Source of the DNA: Puniceicoccales bacterium
GTDB taxonomy: Bacteria > Verrucomicrobiota > Verrucomicrobiia > Opitutales > UBA953
Assembly: GCA_031256995.1 (NCBI GenBank)
Contig: JAIRPL010000005.1
Location: 1 to 46,672 of the forward strand
DNA: 46,672 nucleotides
Reading direction: 5' to 3'
This document shows, in pieces, positions 35,516-45,022 of this stretch. The translations under genes were made by a program, and so were the position numbers. A model generated the notes under the pieces. That model did no database searches. It was not told the origin of the DNA and was given only the letters and a program-made list of their open reading frames with translations. The first letter of the stretch is position 1; each line of letters begins with the position of its first letter.

Positions 35516-35989
35516 GTGAAACCAAAATCAATCCCGTCCCAAATCCGCCCCCCCAAGAAACCCTCCGTCCAGATCGTCTATCTGGTCAATGGCTCGCTCA
35601 ACGGAAAGCGCATCCGCAAAAACTTTCCGACCAGAAAGGAAGTTTCTTCAAAAAAGATGCCCTTGAACTGTAGGCCGTCCAATCCGTCGCTTCCAACCTG
35701 CAGATGGCTGGTCCCATCTTTCCGACGAAAAGCTGCAGCAGGCCAAATCCGTCTTTCTGCGCATCCGGGGCGACCGTCATACCCTCTCCAAACTCATGGA
35801 CTCCGCCCTGCCCAACCATAAGGCGCCCAAAACACACAAAACTGCTTGCCGAGGCCATCGCCGAATACGTCGCGCAGCGCACCGTCGAACACAGACGTGA
35901 ACTTATTCTCCGATGCCCAGCCCTCGACCATCCGCAAGGAAACCACCCTGTTCCAGAAGAGTTTTAAGAATCTGCTCGTGTCCAAACTA
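35516..35989 (+). pseudogene. tyrosine-recombinase (phage/island-type) integrase, N-terminal remnant
   Basis: From the GTG at 35516 the translation reads a NGSLNGKRIRKNFPTRKE block, the beta-sheet arm-type DNA-binding start of island integrases I associate with Verrucomicrobiota. The frame then shifts at the A-run near 35650 and reads DALEL, hits an in-frame TAG at 35671 (CAG expected, Gln), and continues AVQSVASNLQMAG. It shifts again to HLSDEKLQQAKSVFLRI and HTLSKLMDSALPNHKAPKTH, then again to LLAEAIAEYVAQRTVEH, and finally to FSDAQPSTIRKETTLFQ. At least three frameshifts and one stop therefore interrupt it. The whole catalytic domain is missing: the insertion sequence starts at 35990. Its position 74 bases after the tRNA-Ser 3' end fits an integrase that entered there. 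Confidence 0.8.
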
Positions 35990-36836
35990 GATAGTGTCGT
36001 CACGAGATTGCAAGCCAAAGGTAAAGACAACGGATTTGGACGGCCGCGAGGTAGCTGGCGGCGTTTTTTAGATAGCGTGTGGCAATCGCGCGCCAGCCTT
36101 TGAGTCTCAAAAAGGCGTTTTCCACCAGGTGCCGCAATTTATGGAGATGGCGGTCATGCGGGCGCGGGTGGACGCGGTTCTTTTTGGACGGGATGACCAC
36201 CTCCATGCCGCGATTTCGCGCCTCCGCCACGACCGCGCTGGTGTCGTGGCCTTTGTCCGCGATCAGGCCCTTTCAGCGATCAGGCATTCGGCGGGCAGGT
36301 CTTTGGTCAACGCCCCAGCCTGTGTGCAATCAGCAACGGGACCCGCCGTGACAATGACTCGGACCGGCATGCCATGAGCATCCACGGCCAGATGTGTTTT
36401 CGTGTTGAGCCCCCTTTTGTGCGACCCATCGCCTGGTTGCCGCCCCTGGCCCCGGCCGCGTGCGGGTGCACTTTCACGTGGCTGGCGTCGATCATGAGCC
36501 ATTCGAAGTCGGGCTCCTCGATGATCTTTTCCAGCAACGCCTCCCACAGCCCCTTGTCCCGCCAGCGGCTGAACCTTCGCCGGGTGTTTTTCCATCCGCC
36601 GTAATCGGGCGGCAGATCCCGCCAGGGCACCCCGGTCCTCAAATGCCAGAACACCGCGTTGATAAAACGCCGGTTGTTTTCTGCCACCCCTCCCCATTGC
36701 CCTCTTTGTCCGGGCAGGTGCGGCTCAAGCGGCTCCACGCCCGGTCGTTCAAATCGTGTCGGTGATAGTCGGCTTCCATGCCTGCATAGTTTGTTTTCAA
36801 GCTCTTCGGTCAAGCCAATCTCGTGACGACACTATC
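35990..36836 (-). mobile_element. IS5-family (IS427-group-like) insertion sequence, 847 bp
   Basis: Both ends carry a perfect 21-base terminal inverted repeat beginning GATAGTGTCGTCACG: 35990-36010 on the left and 36816-36836 on the right in reverse complement. They are flanked by TA (35988-35989 and 36837-36838), consistent with a TA target duplication. The interior holds one transposase gene on the minus strand. Size and structure suit the IS427 group. The exact termini could differ by a base or two because both sides read TA. Confidence 0.88.
36000..36779 (-). pseudogene. IS5-family DDE transposase, frameshifted
   Basis: Reading from the ATG at 36779, MEADYHRHDLNDRAW is followed by a frameshift (about 36730-36745) into LEPHLPGQRGQWGGVAENNRRFINAVFWHL and the catalytic LMIDASHVKVHPHAAG. 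At about 36405-36415 an A-AAA-GGGGG run allows a -1 slip into LNTKTHLAVDAHGMP; IS427-group elements are known to use such a slip to join two frames, so this one may be programmed. The frame then ends at LIAERA-stop, but an adjacent imperfect copy of the same stretch restarts as LIADKGHDT and leads to VENAFLRLKGW, which carries the last catalytic Glu. The N-terminal frameshift and this short tandem duplication should inactivate the enzyme. Confidence 0.85.
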
Positions 36837-36872
36837 TAATTAATCAATGCCAAAATTTATGAAAATCTGGCG

Positions 36873-37555
36873 TTAGTTAATTGGAAATATTTTCTGCCAT
36901 TCGAGTTGCCTGAATTCCGCAAAACGTTTCAAGTCAGACATTTTTATCCAGCCGCTATCCGTGGCGGCGACCAAGGCGGCCCGGGCTTCTGCGGTGTCCA
37001 TAAGGCCCAATGTCTCGGTTTCGACCAGCAATTCGACCAGCACTTGCTCGGGGGCGGCGTGGTGATCTTGGGCGGGGGGGGTGCTTGGAATGGGTCGGAC
37101 GAAGGACGACCATCTTCTCTCCGGGGCGGATGTCGCGGGCGACATCGCGTTTGCCGGGGTTGACCGCGACTTCCCAGCCCTGCTCACGCAAGGTGTCGCC
37201 CACGGATTCGAGGGTCTCGCGGGGCACGTAGAGGAAGGCCACGGGCTGGGCCAGAAGGTGCTGCATCCACGGATTGAGCTGGGCGGTGCTCCACGCGCAG
37301 AAGTCAAGCAAGGGGAGCGCCTTTTTCGTTGCGCGAATGAGTTTCTGGATGGGCCTGGGGTCGAGCTTGAGAGGCTCGGAGAGGCGCCCATACCAGCCAC
37401 GACCGGCGTCGTGGATGAGGCCCTGTCGGGTCGCCTCGCTGAGATAGACGTTCAGGGTCGTTGACGGCGGCCTGCACCTCGGTGTGGGAGAAGTGGGCGC
37501 GGCGCGACTTGAGGCGACCGAGGAGATCGAAGAAAACGATTTGTTTGGCATCGAC
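36873..37555 (-). pseudogene. AbiEi/DUF6577-like winged-helix C-terminal extension of the methyltransferase (frameshifted)
   Basis: In frame with the methyltransferase, sequence from KQIVFFDLLGRLKSRRAHFS starts a winged-helix-like domain. One extra base in the GGG at 37455-37457 breaks the frame at AVND; removing it restores LNVYLSEATRQGLIH and a GRGWYGRLSEPL block. A second extra base in the G8 run at 37074-37081 breaks it again; seven bases would give PAQDHHAAPEQVLVELL, leading to LKRFAEFRQLEWQKIF and the stop at 36873. The domain resembles DUF6577 and AbiEi-type antitoxin proteins (about 220-250 residues), which are usually separate genes; no start codon separates it here. No AbiEii-like nucleotidyltransferase toxin is nearby. 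The family assignment is from memory of pattern and is moderate. Confidence 0.6.
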
Positions 37556-40500
37556 CGGAGCGGATTGGGCGGCCCAGCGCTGGTCCTCGGCGTCGAGGCC
37601 GTAGAGGGCGGCGACGCGGGCGTCGATCTCGGCTTCGACCTTGGCGATTTGCCCGGTGAGGGCGGCGGTCTCGTCGCGGGCGGCCTCGTAGAGTTTGAGA
37701 TCGGGGGCACGTCCGTGGAGCTTGCGGGCGCGTTTGGCGTAGTCTTCGGGCGCGAGGGACCAGGGTTGCTCCAGCGGGTTGCGCGAGGTGCTGTCGGCGG
37801 GGTCGAGGCTGAGGGCGCGGATGAACTGCTCGCTGCGGGCGCGGCGCTGGCCGTGCAGGGCTTGGGCCTGCTTGGCGAGTTGGCCGACGATTTCGCGGTC
37901 GGCGGTGGAGGCATCTGGGATGGGAAGTTTCTCGAAATAAATCGGCCTCAATATCGCCCGTCCCCTTTCTTCTTTGTCACCCAATACCGAGCAAATTTCC
38001 AGCAAATGACGAAATGCAGCGGCGGAGTTGATCACCCCCAGTAAATACGAATCTTCTGTTGAAATAAAATATGCTGGGGCGTTGAGACAAATTCCCTTGG
38101 TGTCCATGGGAAATCGAGCCTCTTTCGCAAAGGCAGGGATAATAATTTTAGTTCCGCAGAGCTTGTCATAATAATCGCAGGCTCGGAGTTCCCACCAGTG
38201 AGATCCTTGATCTGCTCTTTTACGCGCTTGTCGCTCGAAATGAAGCAAATGCTCCATTACAGCAGGATAACGATTCATTGGGGTGCCAATTTTCGTGAGT
38301 ATCACATACTGCCCCCTATAGTGTATTTCGTAGCGCCGAGCATCGTCTCCCGAAATGATCGGTCGGATAATTTCATCGGCGGCTGGATTCTTGGTCAAAA
38401 TGGCTTTGCGCGTCTCCTGATTAACCACGAAGGCCTCATTCAATCCCGTTTTAACACCATATAATATTTCCCCTTTATAGATTTCACCCAACGTTGGACC
38501 ACTGCGTTCCATTTTTTTTCGCAAGCTGGCGGTAGCAACGGTAGCTAGTCGAGGCTTCCCACTCCCAAATTGTGATGAAGGGACCCCGGTCGCAAGCTTC
38601 CCAAAATGCTGATGGACACTATCCTTGTAGCATTCATCCAGATTTTTCACCATCGCCCATTGTGTGGCGAGTTCACCTCGCGGCAGCTTACTCCAAGAAA
38701 ATATCGCGGCATCAGTGGCGGCGGTGTCGAAGATGCCGAGCTCACCGAAATCCATCACGAACCGGAACGCCTGTGCATCGAGCAAGTGCTGGCGGAGGGA
38801 TTCGCCGTAGCCTGCACGGAGCCATTTGTTAGACGAGATGAAGGCGGCGATGCCGCCGAGCCTAAGCAACTCGTGAGCGCGGGCGTAGAAGTAAACGTAA
38901 AGATCAGCGAGACCCGAGAATACTTCAGGAAACCGTCTTTTGAGAATTGGCTTTTGATCTTTGATCAGCTCCTGCCGCACATAAGGCGGATTGGCGACGA
39001 TGATGTCGAAACCTCCCGGCTGGGCCGGGACCGCGAGTTCGTCGCCCAGGTTGAGGCCACCGGAGAGTGTCTCGGTGGCGGGCGTGGGCATGAAGACCTC
39101 GGCGAACTCGATGGCCCAGTGGAAGGCGTCGTCGGGGCTTTGGCCGAGGCGGGAGTTTTCCGTGGCCAGCCAGCCCTTGATGTCGGTTTTAAGGCGGTCG
39201 ATCTCCTGGCGCAGAGCGGTTTTTTCAGGGCCGTGGGCGCGGAGGTGCCGGTCTTTTTTCAGACGAAACTCCTGAACCGCGGGGTTGATGAGCGCGGTGT
39301 TCTCGCTGTTGAGCACGGCGGCGGGCGCGGGTGCGGAGAGGGCGTCGCCCACCTCGATCTTGAAATCGAGATTGGGCAGGGGCGGAACTTTGTGGGCTGG
39401 GCCGTCATACTCGACCACGAGGGCGAGCCAGAGGCGAAGGCGGGCAATGTTGACGGCGAACGCGTCCTTATCGACGCCATAGAGGTTGCGCTCAATGATC
39501 TGGAGGCGGCGAGTGTAGGACGACTCGGGATCAGGCTTTTGCCGTGTGGCGAAGATGCGGGTGCGCAGGTCGAGCAGTTCGTGAAGCAGGCCGAGAAGGT
39601 AAGCGCCGGAACCGCAGGCCGGGTCGCAGATTTTCACGTCCACCAGGGCGCGGTGAATCGCTTCGGGATCGCGCAGGGCGGAGGCGTCGTCCTCGTGGAC
39701 GAATTTTTCCAGGGCGGCGCGGGACTCGGCCGGGCAGCGGTCGGCGAGGTGCTCGACGAGGGCGGCACGGCCCATGAAGGCGACGATGGGCTTGGGCGTG
39801 TAGTAGCTGCCCTGCTCGTGGCGACCGGTGATGAGTTCCTCGAACACTTTTCCCAGCATCTCGGGATCGACGGCGACATTGATCTCCAGCGGCGTGCTCT
39901 CGGCCACGGTGAAGTTGTAGCGTGAGAAAAGGCCGCTTTCGGAATCAAGGATGAGGGCGAGGGCCTCGTCGGGCACGCGGAGGGAGGCGAGCCGGTCGGT
40001 GCCGTCCTCGGCGTATTCGAAGAGGCCGCCGTTGAGGTAGGGCACGGAGCCGAAGCGCGGGTCGGTGGAGTCGGCGGGGCGGTCGGGCTGATTGAGTCCC
40101 GCAAAAAAAAGCGGCGTGAGGCGGTCGGCGTAGAAGTTGCCCGGCGCGGACCCGGTGCGGCGTTTGGCGGTGTAGTCGTCCCACAGCGCGGCGAGGTAGT
40201 CGGTGCGCCGGTCAAAGCGGAGCCAGCCCTTGCGCTCGACGAAGGCGAGGAACATGAGCCGGTTGAAGAGGCGCTGGGTGAAGAGGCGGAGCGGCTCCTT
40301 GTCCGGGAGCGAGGGGCGTATGTGAGTCTCAACGGCGTCGAACACGCGACCGTAGTCGCGGTAAAACTCCTTGAAGAGGGGCTCGACCTTGAACGCTTCT
40401 ATCAGGTCGGCGAGCTGGGCACGCGCGCCGAGGGAGCGAAGCAACTCCAGGCGCTCCAGCGCGGTGCGGCAGGGCTGGCCGGGACCGAAAAGGTAGGTGT

Positions 40501-40909
40501 AGCGGCGCGGGGCGGTGGCGTACTGTTCAAGCTGACCATCGGCGGAGAAGTTGTTGGTGCGGGTGGCAAAGGAGAAGCGGTAGTCGGGCGCGTCGCCGAC
40601 GAAGAAGGCGAGCACGGCGTCGGCCTGCGGCTGGCCGATGAAGCGGGCGACAAGCTTGTGCAGCCCAGCGCGGTTGCGCTGCAAGTCCACCTGCCCGGAG
40701 ACGCGGACTTCGAGCACGGCGACGGTGCGGTCGCCGGTGAGCGGGATACTCGCGATCTGTGCGGCGGAGACGATGGCGTCGGATGGAATGGCGAGCGGCT
40801 TCGGAGCGGCAAAGGCCTAGGTCGCGGGCAGCAGGTGGTGAAGCAGGGGGAGCCAGCGCGCGCGGTCGTAGGGAGATTGAAGGAAGGATTTGAGTTCGTC
40901 GCGGGTCAT
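37304..40909 (-). pseudogene. Eco57I-class DNA methyltransferase (type IIG/BREX-PglX-like), with in-frame amber codon
   Basis: A very large SAM-dependent adenine methyltransferase-like protein. Residue numbers count from the ATG at 40909 (MTRDELKSFLQ), six bases after the stop of the NYN gene. Motif I DPACGSGAYLLGLL begins at Asp429 and the catalytic motif IV NPPYVRQE at Asn640. The upstream helical part contains LMFLAFVERKGWL and GSYYTPKPIV, typical of Eco57I-class enzymes. After motif IV comes a TaqI-like target-recognition region, including GVKTGLNEAFVV, IIRPIISGDDARRY and YFISTEDSYLLGVINS. I see no clear nuclease motif in the N-terminal part. Codon 31 is TAG (40819-40817) inside otherwise continuous homologous sequence. 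Without it the frame runs on to the AbiEi-like tail. Translation could restart internally, but the longest uninterrupted frame lacks the first roughly 60 residues. Confidence 0.85.
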
Positions 40910-40915
40910 GGGAAA

Positions 40916-41599
40916 TCAGGAGGCGGGCCAAGCGCGGGGCCGCTCCAGCACGGCACCGCTGGCCAAGGTGATCGAGGCGGGGAAGAGGTGGTTGGTGATG
41001 CCATCAAGCGGCAGGGCGCGGCAGGTCACACCGATGGAGGGATAATAATCGTTGCGTCGGTCTTTGGCCTCCTCCGGAAGAGTGGGAATGTAAACCGCGA
41101 TTTTGATCGCGGTGTGATTGGTCCGCACCCAAGCCACGGCGGGCTCCAGATCGGAGTCACCGGAGACGATGACCGCGCAATCCATGCGGTCGCGAAGGGC
41201 ATCATCGATGAGGTGGACGACGATGTTTACATCGGTCTTTTTCTCCTCGCCTACCTCATACTGAAGGTTGCGACCGCAGGCGGGGGCGCGGCAGGTGACG
41301 GTACGATTTTGATATTTGCCAAGCACAACCGTGGTCCTAGGCAGGGTGCGCAGGGCGGAGAGGTAACGTTGCTGGCGGTCTCGGCGCGGGCTGGTGCTCA
41401 GTCTGGGCTCCACAAGGGCGGAGAAAAATTTGACCGCTATGATCTCCTCGTCCGGACGGAGGGCTTGGAAGAACGATTCCACGTCCAACCACTTCCAGGA
41501 CGGGCGCTCCGCAAAGATTCCGTAATACCAGTTGAAAGCATCGATGTAGATGATGGTGCGACGTTTGGGCGGTGGCGGCGCGGAAGGGGAAGAATCCAT
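40916..41599 (-). CDS. NYN/PIN-like (DUF88/LabA-type) putative ribonuclease
   Basis: A 227-residue protein. YIDAFNWYYG supplies the first acidic residue (Asp20) and the Asn-Tyr-Asn-like signature. KKTDVNIVVHLIDDAL gives Asp123, and VIVSGDSDLEPAV gives Asp148 and Asp150: the four-acid metal-binding set of NYN domains, which are PIN-fold nucleases usually acting on RNA. Two cysteines in CRAPACG (103 and 108) lie in an insertion that looks like half of a zinc knuckle. The ATG at 41599 is chosen because the frame upstream is Pro/Arg-rich and runs into the helicase gene. It sits 55 bases after the helicase and 6 bases before the methyltransferase start, so it belongs to the operon. NYN proteins are not standard members of restriction systems. 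Confidence 0.85.
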   Translation of the reverse strand: MDSSPSAPPPPKRRTIIYIDAFNWYYGIFAERPSWKWLDVESFFQALRPDEEIIAVKFFSALVEPRLSTSPRRDRQQRYLSALRTLPRTTVVLGKYQNRTVTCRAPACGRNLQYEVGEEKKTDVNIVVHLIDDALRDRMDCAVIVSGDSDLEPAVAWVRTNHTAIKIAVYIPTLPEEAKDRRNDYYPSIGVTCRALPLDGITNHLFPASITLASGAVLERPRAWPAS

Positions 41600-41654
41600 C
41601 GAATAAAGGCTTGATTTTGGATGAAAGAGGACAATCTTTGGTGAACTTCTCGCT

Positions 41655-44600
41655 TTAAGCGATGGGGTGATCCGCAAGGGTTGCCCCTTTTTTGTGCCCG
41701 GATGCCGCGGTCGCTGTCGCCGGGTGGTCAAAGGATTCGGTGAGGATGATTTCGGGTTCGGTCTCGGCACGGCGAAGGGTCTCAGCGGCACCGACACCCT
41801 GGCTCTCCATGTCCTCCAACTTATACTCGCGGAGGATGTCGAAGAGTTTGTCGGCGAGGACGGCGGGGGTGACCTTCACCTTCTTGGTGTCGCGCTGGAG
41901 TTTGTTGATCTCGCGCTGGAGGCTGGCGTAGCGGGCACGGGCAAGGGCGAGCTTGGCGAGGCGGATGAGACGGCGCTCCTCGTCGCTGATGAAGTCGAAG
42001 GCAAGGAAGCCATCGATGAAGTCGCGGGCGCGTTTCTCGTTGGGGCCCTGTCTGGCCTCGACGGCGAGGGGCGCAAGGGTGTCGGCGATGACGGCTTCGC
42101 GGAAGGCGGCGGTGGCGGCGTTGACCTGAGCGTGGTGGTCGCGGTGAAGGGCGATGGCGGGTTCGTCGATATGGGTGGCGCGAAACTCGCGGGCGGCCTC
42201 GGTGAAGGTGATTTCCTCTGGCCCGGCGTCGGGGCGGATACGATAAAACGCGTCGCGGTGGGCATTGCGGATGAAGGCGACGGTGCCGCTGGCGCGGGGC
42301 GGATCAGCGCGGCCCACGCGACAGCGGGCGGGGAGCTTGGCGATGCGGCGGAATTGTTCGGGGTTTTCGGCACGGAAACGGCGCAGCTCCATGAGCAGGG
42401 TGAGGCGTTCGTCGCGTTCGTTGTCCTCGGGGACTTTTTCGAAGAGACCGAAGGTATCCACCTCTTCGTCGGTGGAGTAAATCTGGCTGTCCTCGCCGAG
42501 CACGGAATGGAAGGCTTGGAGCTTCATGATGGCCTTCTTGCGCAGCTCGATGTCGTCATCGACGCGGGAGGTGGGGTAGAAGTTGTAGATGTAAACGCGG
42601 GGCGCGAGGGAGCCGATGCGGTTGACGCGGCCGATGCGCTGCATGAGCCGGGTGGAGTTCCACGGGGTGTCGTAATTGACGATGATGTTGGCGCGGTGGA
42701 GGTTCACCCCCTCGGCGAGTACCTCGGTGGAGAGGATGAGGTCGAAGTCGTCGCGGCGTTTGCCGGAGTAGTTGGCGTCGAAGTTGGCGCGGATGTCGTC
42801 GCGGCGGGCGTTGCGGTTCCCAGCGTCGATGGTGAGGACGCGATTGAATCCGGCGATGGAGAGACGTTTGGTGAGGTAGTCGGTGGTTTCCCTGGATTCG
42901 GAGAAGACAACGAGTTTGCCTTCGCGGTTGATGTCGCGGTGGAGCAACTCGTCGCGCAGGTAGCGGAGAAAGCGGTCGAACTTGGGGTCCTGATTGGATG
43001 CGACCACCTGCTCCCAATCGGCGAGGATGGGGGCGATGCGCTCGAGGTCGCGGCGGAGTCCGGCAAGCAGGTCTTCGGAAAAGTCCTCGGGGTTGCAGAC
43101 TTCGATGGTGGGGTCGGCGTCCTGTTTCTCGGCGATGAGCGCGACGAGTTCTTCCTCGCGGCCTTCGAGGATGAGCTGGTTCACTGAAAGGTTGGGCGCG
43201 ATGTAAACGGTGCCGCGCTCGAACATGCCGATCATGACCTGGGTGGCGTTGTGGAAGCGGCGCAGGGACGCGGTGAAGGCGTAGAAAGAACTGTCGAGGC
43301 GCTTCACGAGCAGCGTGCGCATGATGGTGGCGAGCTGTTGGGAGATGCGGTCGGCGTTCTGGTATTTTTTCTTCAGGTCGGCGCGAAGGAAGGAGAGCGC
43401 CCGGTAGCGGTTGTAGGTGAGGCTGGTCGGGGTGCCGGTCGAAAGGACCTGGACGGTGCGGTCGTAGAGGGATTCCAGCTCGGAAGAGAGCGGATAGAGG
43501 ATATGGCGAGGGCGTTCGATGGCCGGAAAATGGATGCTCTGGGCTTCGAGGTCGCGCTTGTAGTCTTCGTTTTCGTCGAGGTCCGTGCGGGTGCGGCGGA
43601 CGATGATTTCGCTGATAACCTTGGTGCGAATCCGCTCGTAAATGGCGACGACGGCGCGGCGAGCGGCCTCGACATTGGGCTCCTTCCTGGCCTCGCGGAA
43701 CTCGCGTTCGCGCTGGGCGAAGAAGTGTTGGAGGTTGCCGACGCTGAGGGTGGAACGTTTCAGGTCTTGGAAAAGGGCGAGTTGGTTGCGGATGTCCTGA
43801 GGGGCGTTGTTGAGCGGGGTGGCGGAAACGAGGATAACTTTCTTCTCGGCGAGCGAGCCGTCGGGGAGCTTGCGGAGCGTGCCGGATTTGCAGAGACGCT
43901 GAAGGTCGTCGAAGGCCTCGGCAGTGTCGTTGCGGAACTTATGAGCCTCATCGACGATGATGAGATCGTATTTCTGGGGATTGCGGACCTTGTGGAGCGA
44001 GCCGTTGGTGACTATATCGCAGTTATCGAGATGGAAGCGTTCCTTGGTTTCGCGCCAGTTTTCCTCCAGCGCGGGCGGGCAGACGATGAGGGTGTGGGAG
44101 CGGTGATCGGGAAAGCCGTTGTGGAAGAAAAACTTTCGGGCGATGAGGCAGGCGATAACGGTTTTGCCCAAGCCGACGACATCGGAGAGGAAGAAGCCGT
44201 TGTGCTTTTCGAGAAGGCGGTAACCGTTGTTCACGGCGTCGATCTGGTAGCTGAGACGCTTAAAGCCGTCGGGCAGGTCTGAAATGGCGTTGGGGTCGTA
44301 GTCTATGGCCGGGCCGAAGTATTCGGTGAGAAGTTTGTAGTAGAGTTCGTAAGGCGTGATCGTGGTCGCGAGGTAGGTGGAGTCGCGAACGGCAAGGACG
44401 GTCTTGGGCAGCACATCGACGGACTCGGCCCAAAGTTTTTCGAACTCGTCGGAGGCGAACTTCACGTCGTCGTAGTCGTGGAGCAGGACGTTGAATTCGT
44501 AGTTACGGGACTGTTCTTCGACTCCGAGTCCAGCAGCGGTCAGGTTGGACGAGCCGGTAATAACGGCACCGGGCTTGTGCTCGCACCAACCAGAGGGAAG

Positions 44601-45017
44601 GAAAATGTAGATTTTGGCGTGAAGGCGTTTGGTAGGGTGGGCCTTGATCGCGAGTTTGCCGGACACCACGTCTTCGACGAAGCTGAGAATGCCGGTTTCG
44701 ATGTCGGGACGGTATTCCGCTTTCTGGATGTCGGCTTTAAGGCGGCGCTGGAAATCTTCGAGGGCTTTGGCGGGATCAGCGAGAAATAAGAGTCCGCGTT
44801 TGTGGTAGTCGGCGACGATCTCGTCCACGTCGATGCCGACAAGAATGCGAACCTTGGGAACTTGGGACAGGTGAGGACGGAGGGCGAAGTAACCGGACGC
44901 ACGCAGGTAGCCGACCAAGGCGTCGAAACGCTGAATGTCAGGATTGTGATGGAAAACGCCCCCTAGTTTGGCGAAGAGGGTATTGATACCGGCGTTGGTG
45001 AAGAAGCGGGTGGACAT
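41655..45017 (-). CDS. PLD-nuclease-like / SNF2-family helicase
   Basis: An 1120-residue, undamaged protein. The N-terminal domain (about residues 1-210) has the phospholipase-D-like motif LHAKIYIF...GSSNLT, with His133. Next is a superfamily 2 helicase with DVVGLGKTV (Walker A Lys285), VDEAH (Asp356), SATPLNN, the FSESRETTDYLTKRL block in the second RecA lobe, STEVLAEGVNLH and the arginine finger motif QRIGRVNRIGS. A long helical C-terminal region follows (about 850-1120). This is the layout of helicases that accompany Eco57I-type methyltransferases in defence-like loci. A single PLD motif means it would have to pair with itself to form an active nuclease site. The start is 5 bases after the stop of the 142-residue protein, so translation is probably coupled. 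Confidence 0.92.
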   Translation of the reverse strand: MSTRFFTNAGINTLFAKLGGVFHHNPDIQRFDALVGYLRASGYFALRPHLSQVPKVRILVGIDVDEIVADYHKRGLLFLADPAKALEDFQRRLKADIQKAEYRPDIETGILSFVEDVVSGKLAIKAHPTKRLHAKIYIFLPSGWCEHKPGAVITGSSNLTAAGLGVEEQSRNYEFNVLLHDYDDVKFASDEFEKLWAESVDVLPKTVLAVRDSTYLATTITPYELYYKLLTEYFGPAIDYDPNAISDLPDGFKRLSYQIDAVNNGYRLLEKHNGFFLSDVVGLGKTVIACLIARKFFFHNGFPDHRSHTLIVCPPALEENWRETKERFHLDNCDIVTNGSLHKVRNPQKYDLIIVDEAHKFRNDTAEAFDDLQRLCKSGTLRKLPDGSLAEKKVILVSATPLNNAPQDIRNQLALFQDLKRSTLSVGNLQHFFAQREREFREARKEPNVEAARRAVVAIYERIRTKVISEIIVRRTRTDLDENEDYKRDLEAQSIHFPAIERPRHILYPLSSELESLYDRTVQVLSTGTPTSLTYNRYRALSFLRADLKKKYQNADRISQQLATIMRTLLVKRLDSSFYAFTASLRRFHNATQVMIGMFERGTVYIAPNLSVNQLILEGREEELVALIAEKQDADPTIEVCNPEDFSEDLLAGLRRDLERIAPILADWEQVVASNQDPKFDRFLRYLRDELLHRDINREGKLVVFSESRETTDYLTKRLSIAGFNRVLTIDAGNRNARRDDIRANFDANYSGKRRDDFDLILSTEVLAEGVNLHRANIIVNYDTPWNSTRLMQRIGRVNRIGSLAPRVYIYNFYPTSRVDDDIELRKKAIMKLQAFHSVLGEDSQIYSTDEEVDTFGLFEKVPEDNERDERLTLLMELRRFRAENPEQFRRIAKLPARCRVGRADPPRASGTVAFIRNAHRDAFYRIRPDAGPEEITFTEAAREFRATHIDEPAIALHRDHHAQVNAATAAFREAVIADTLAPLAVEARQGPNEKRARDFIDGFLAFDFISDEERRLIRLAKLALARARYASLQREINKLQRDTKKVKVTPAVLADKLFDILREYKLEDMESQGVGAAETLRRAETEPEIILTESFDHPATATAASGHKKGATLADHPIA

Positions 45018-45022
45018 GCTTT

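Noticed and set aside
41667..43187. A 506-codon plus-strand frame antisense to the helicase
   Set aside because: Its Gly/Val/Glu-rich composition is the complement of the helicase codons; the helicase motifs are unambiguous.
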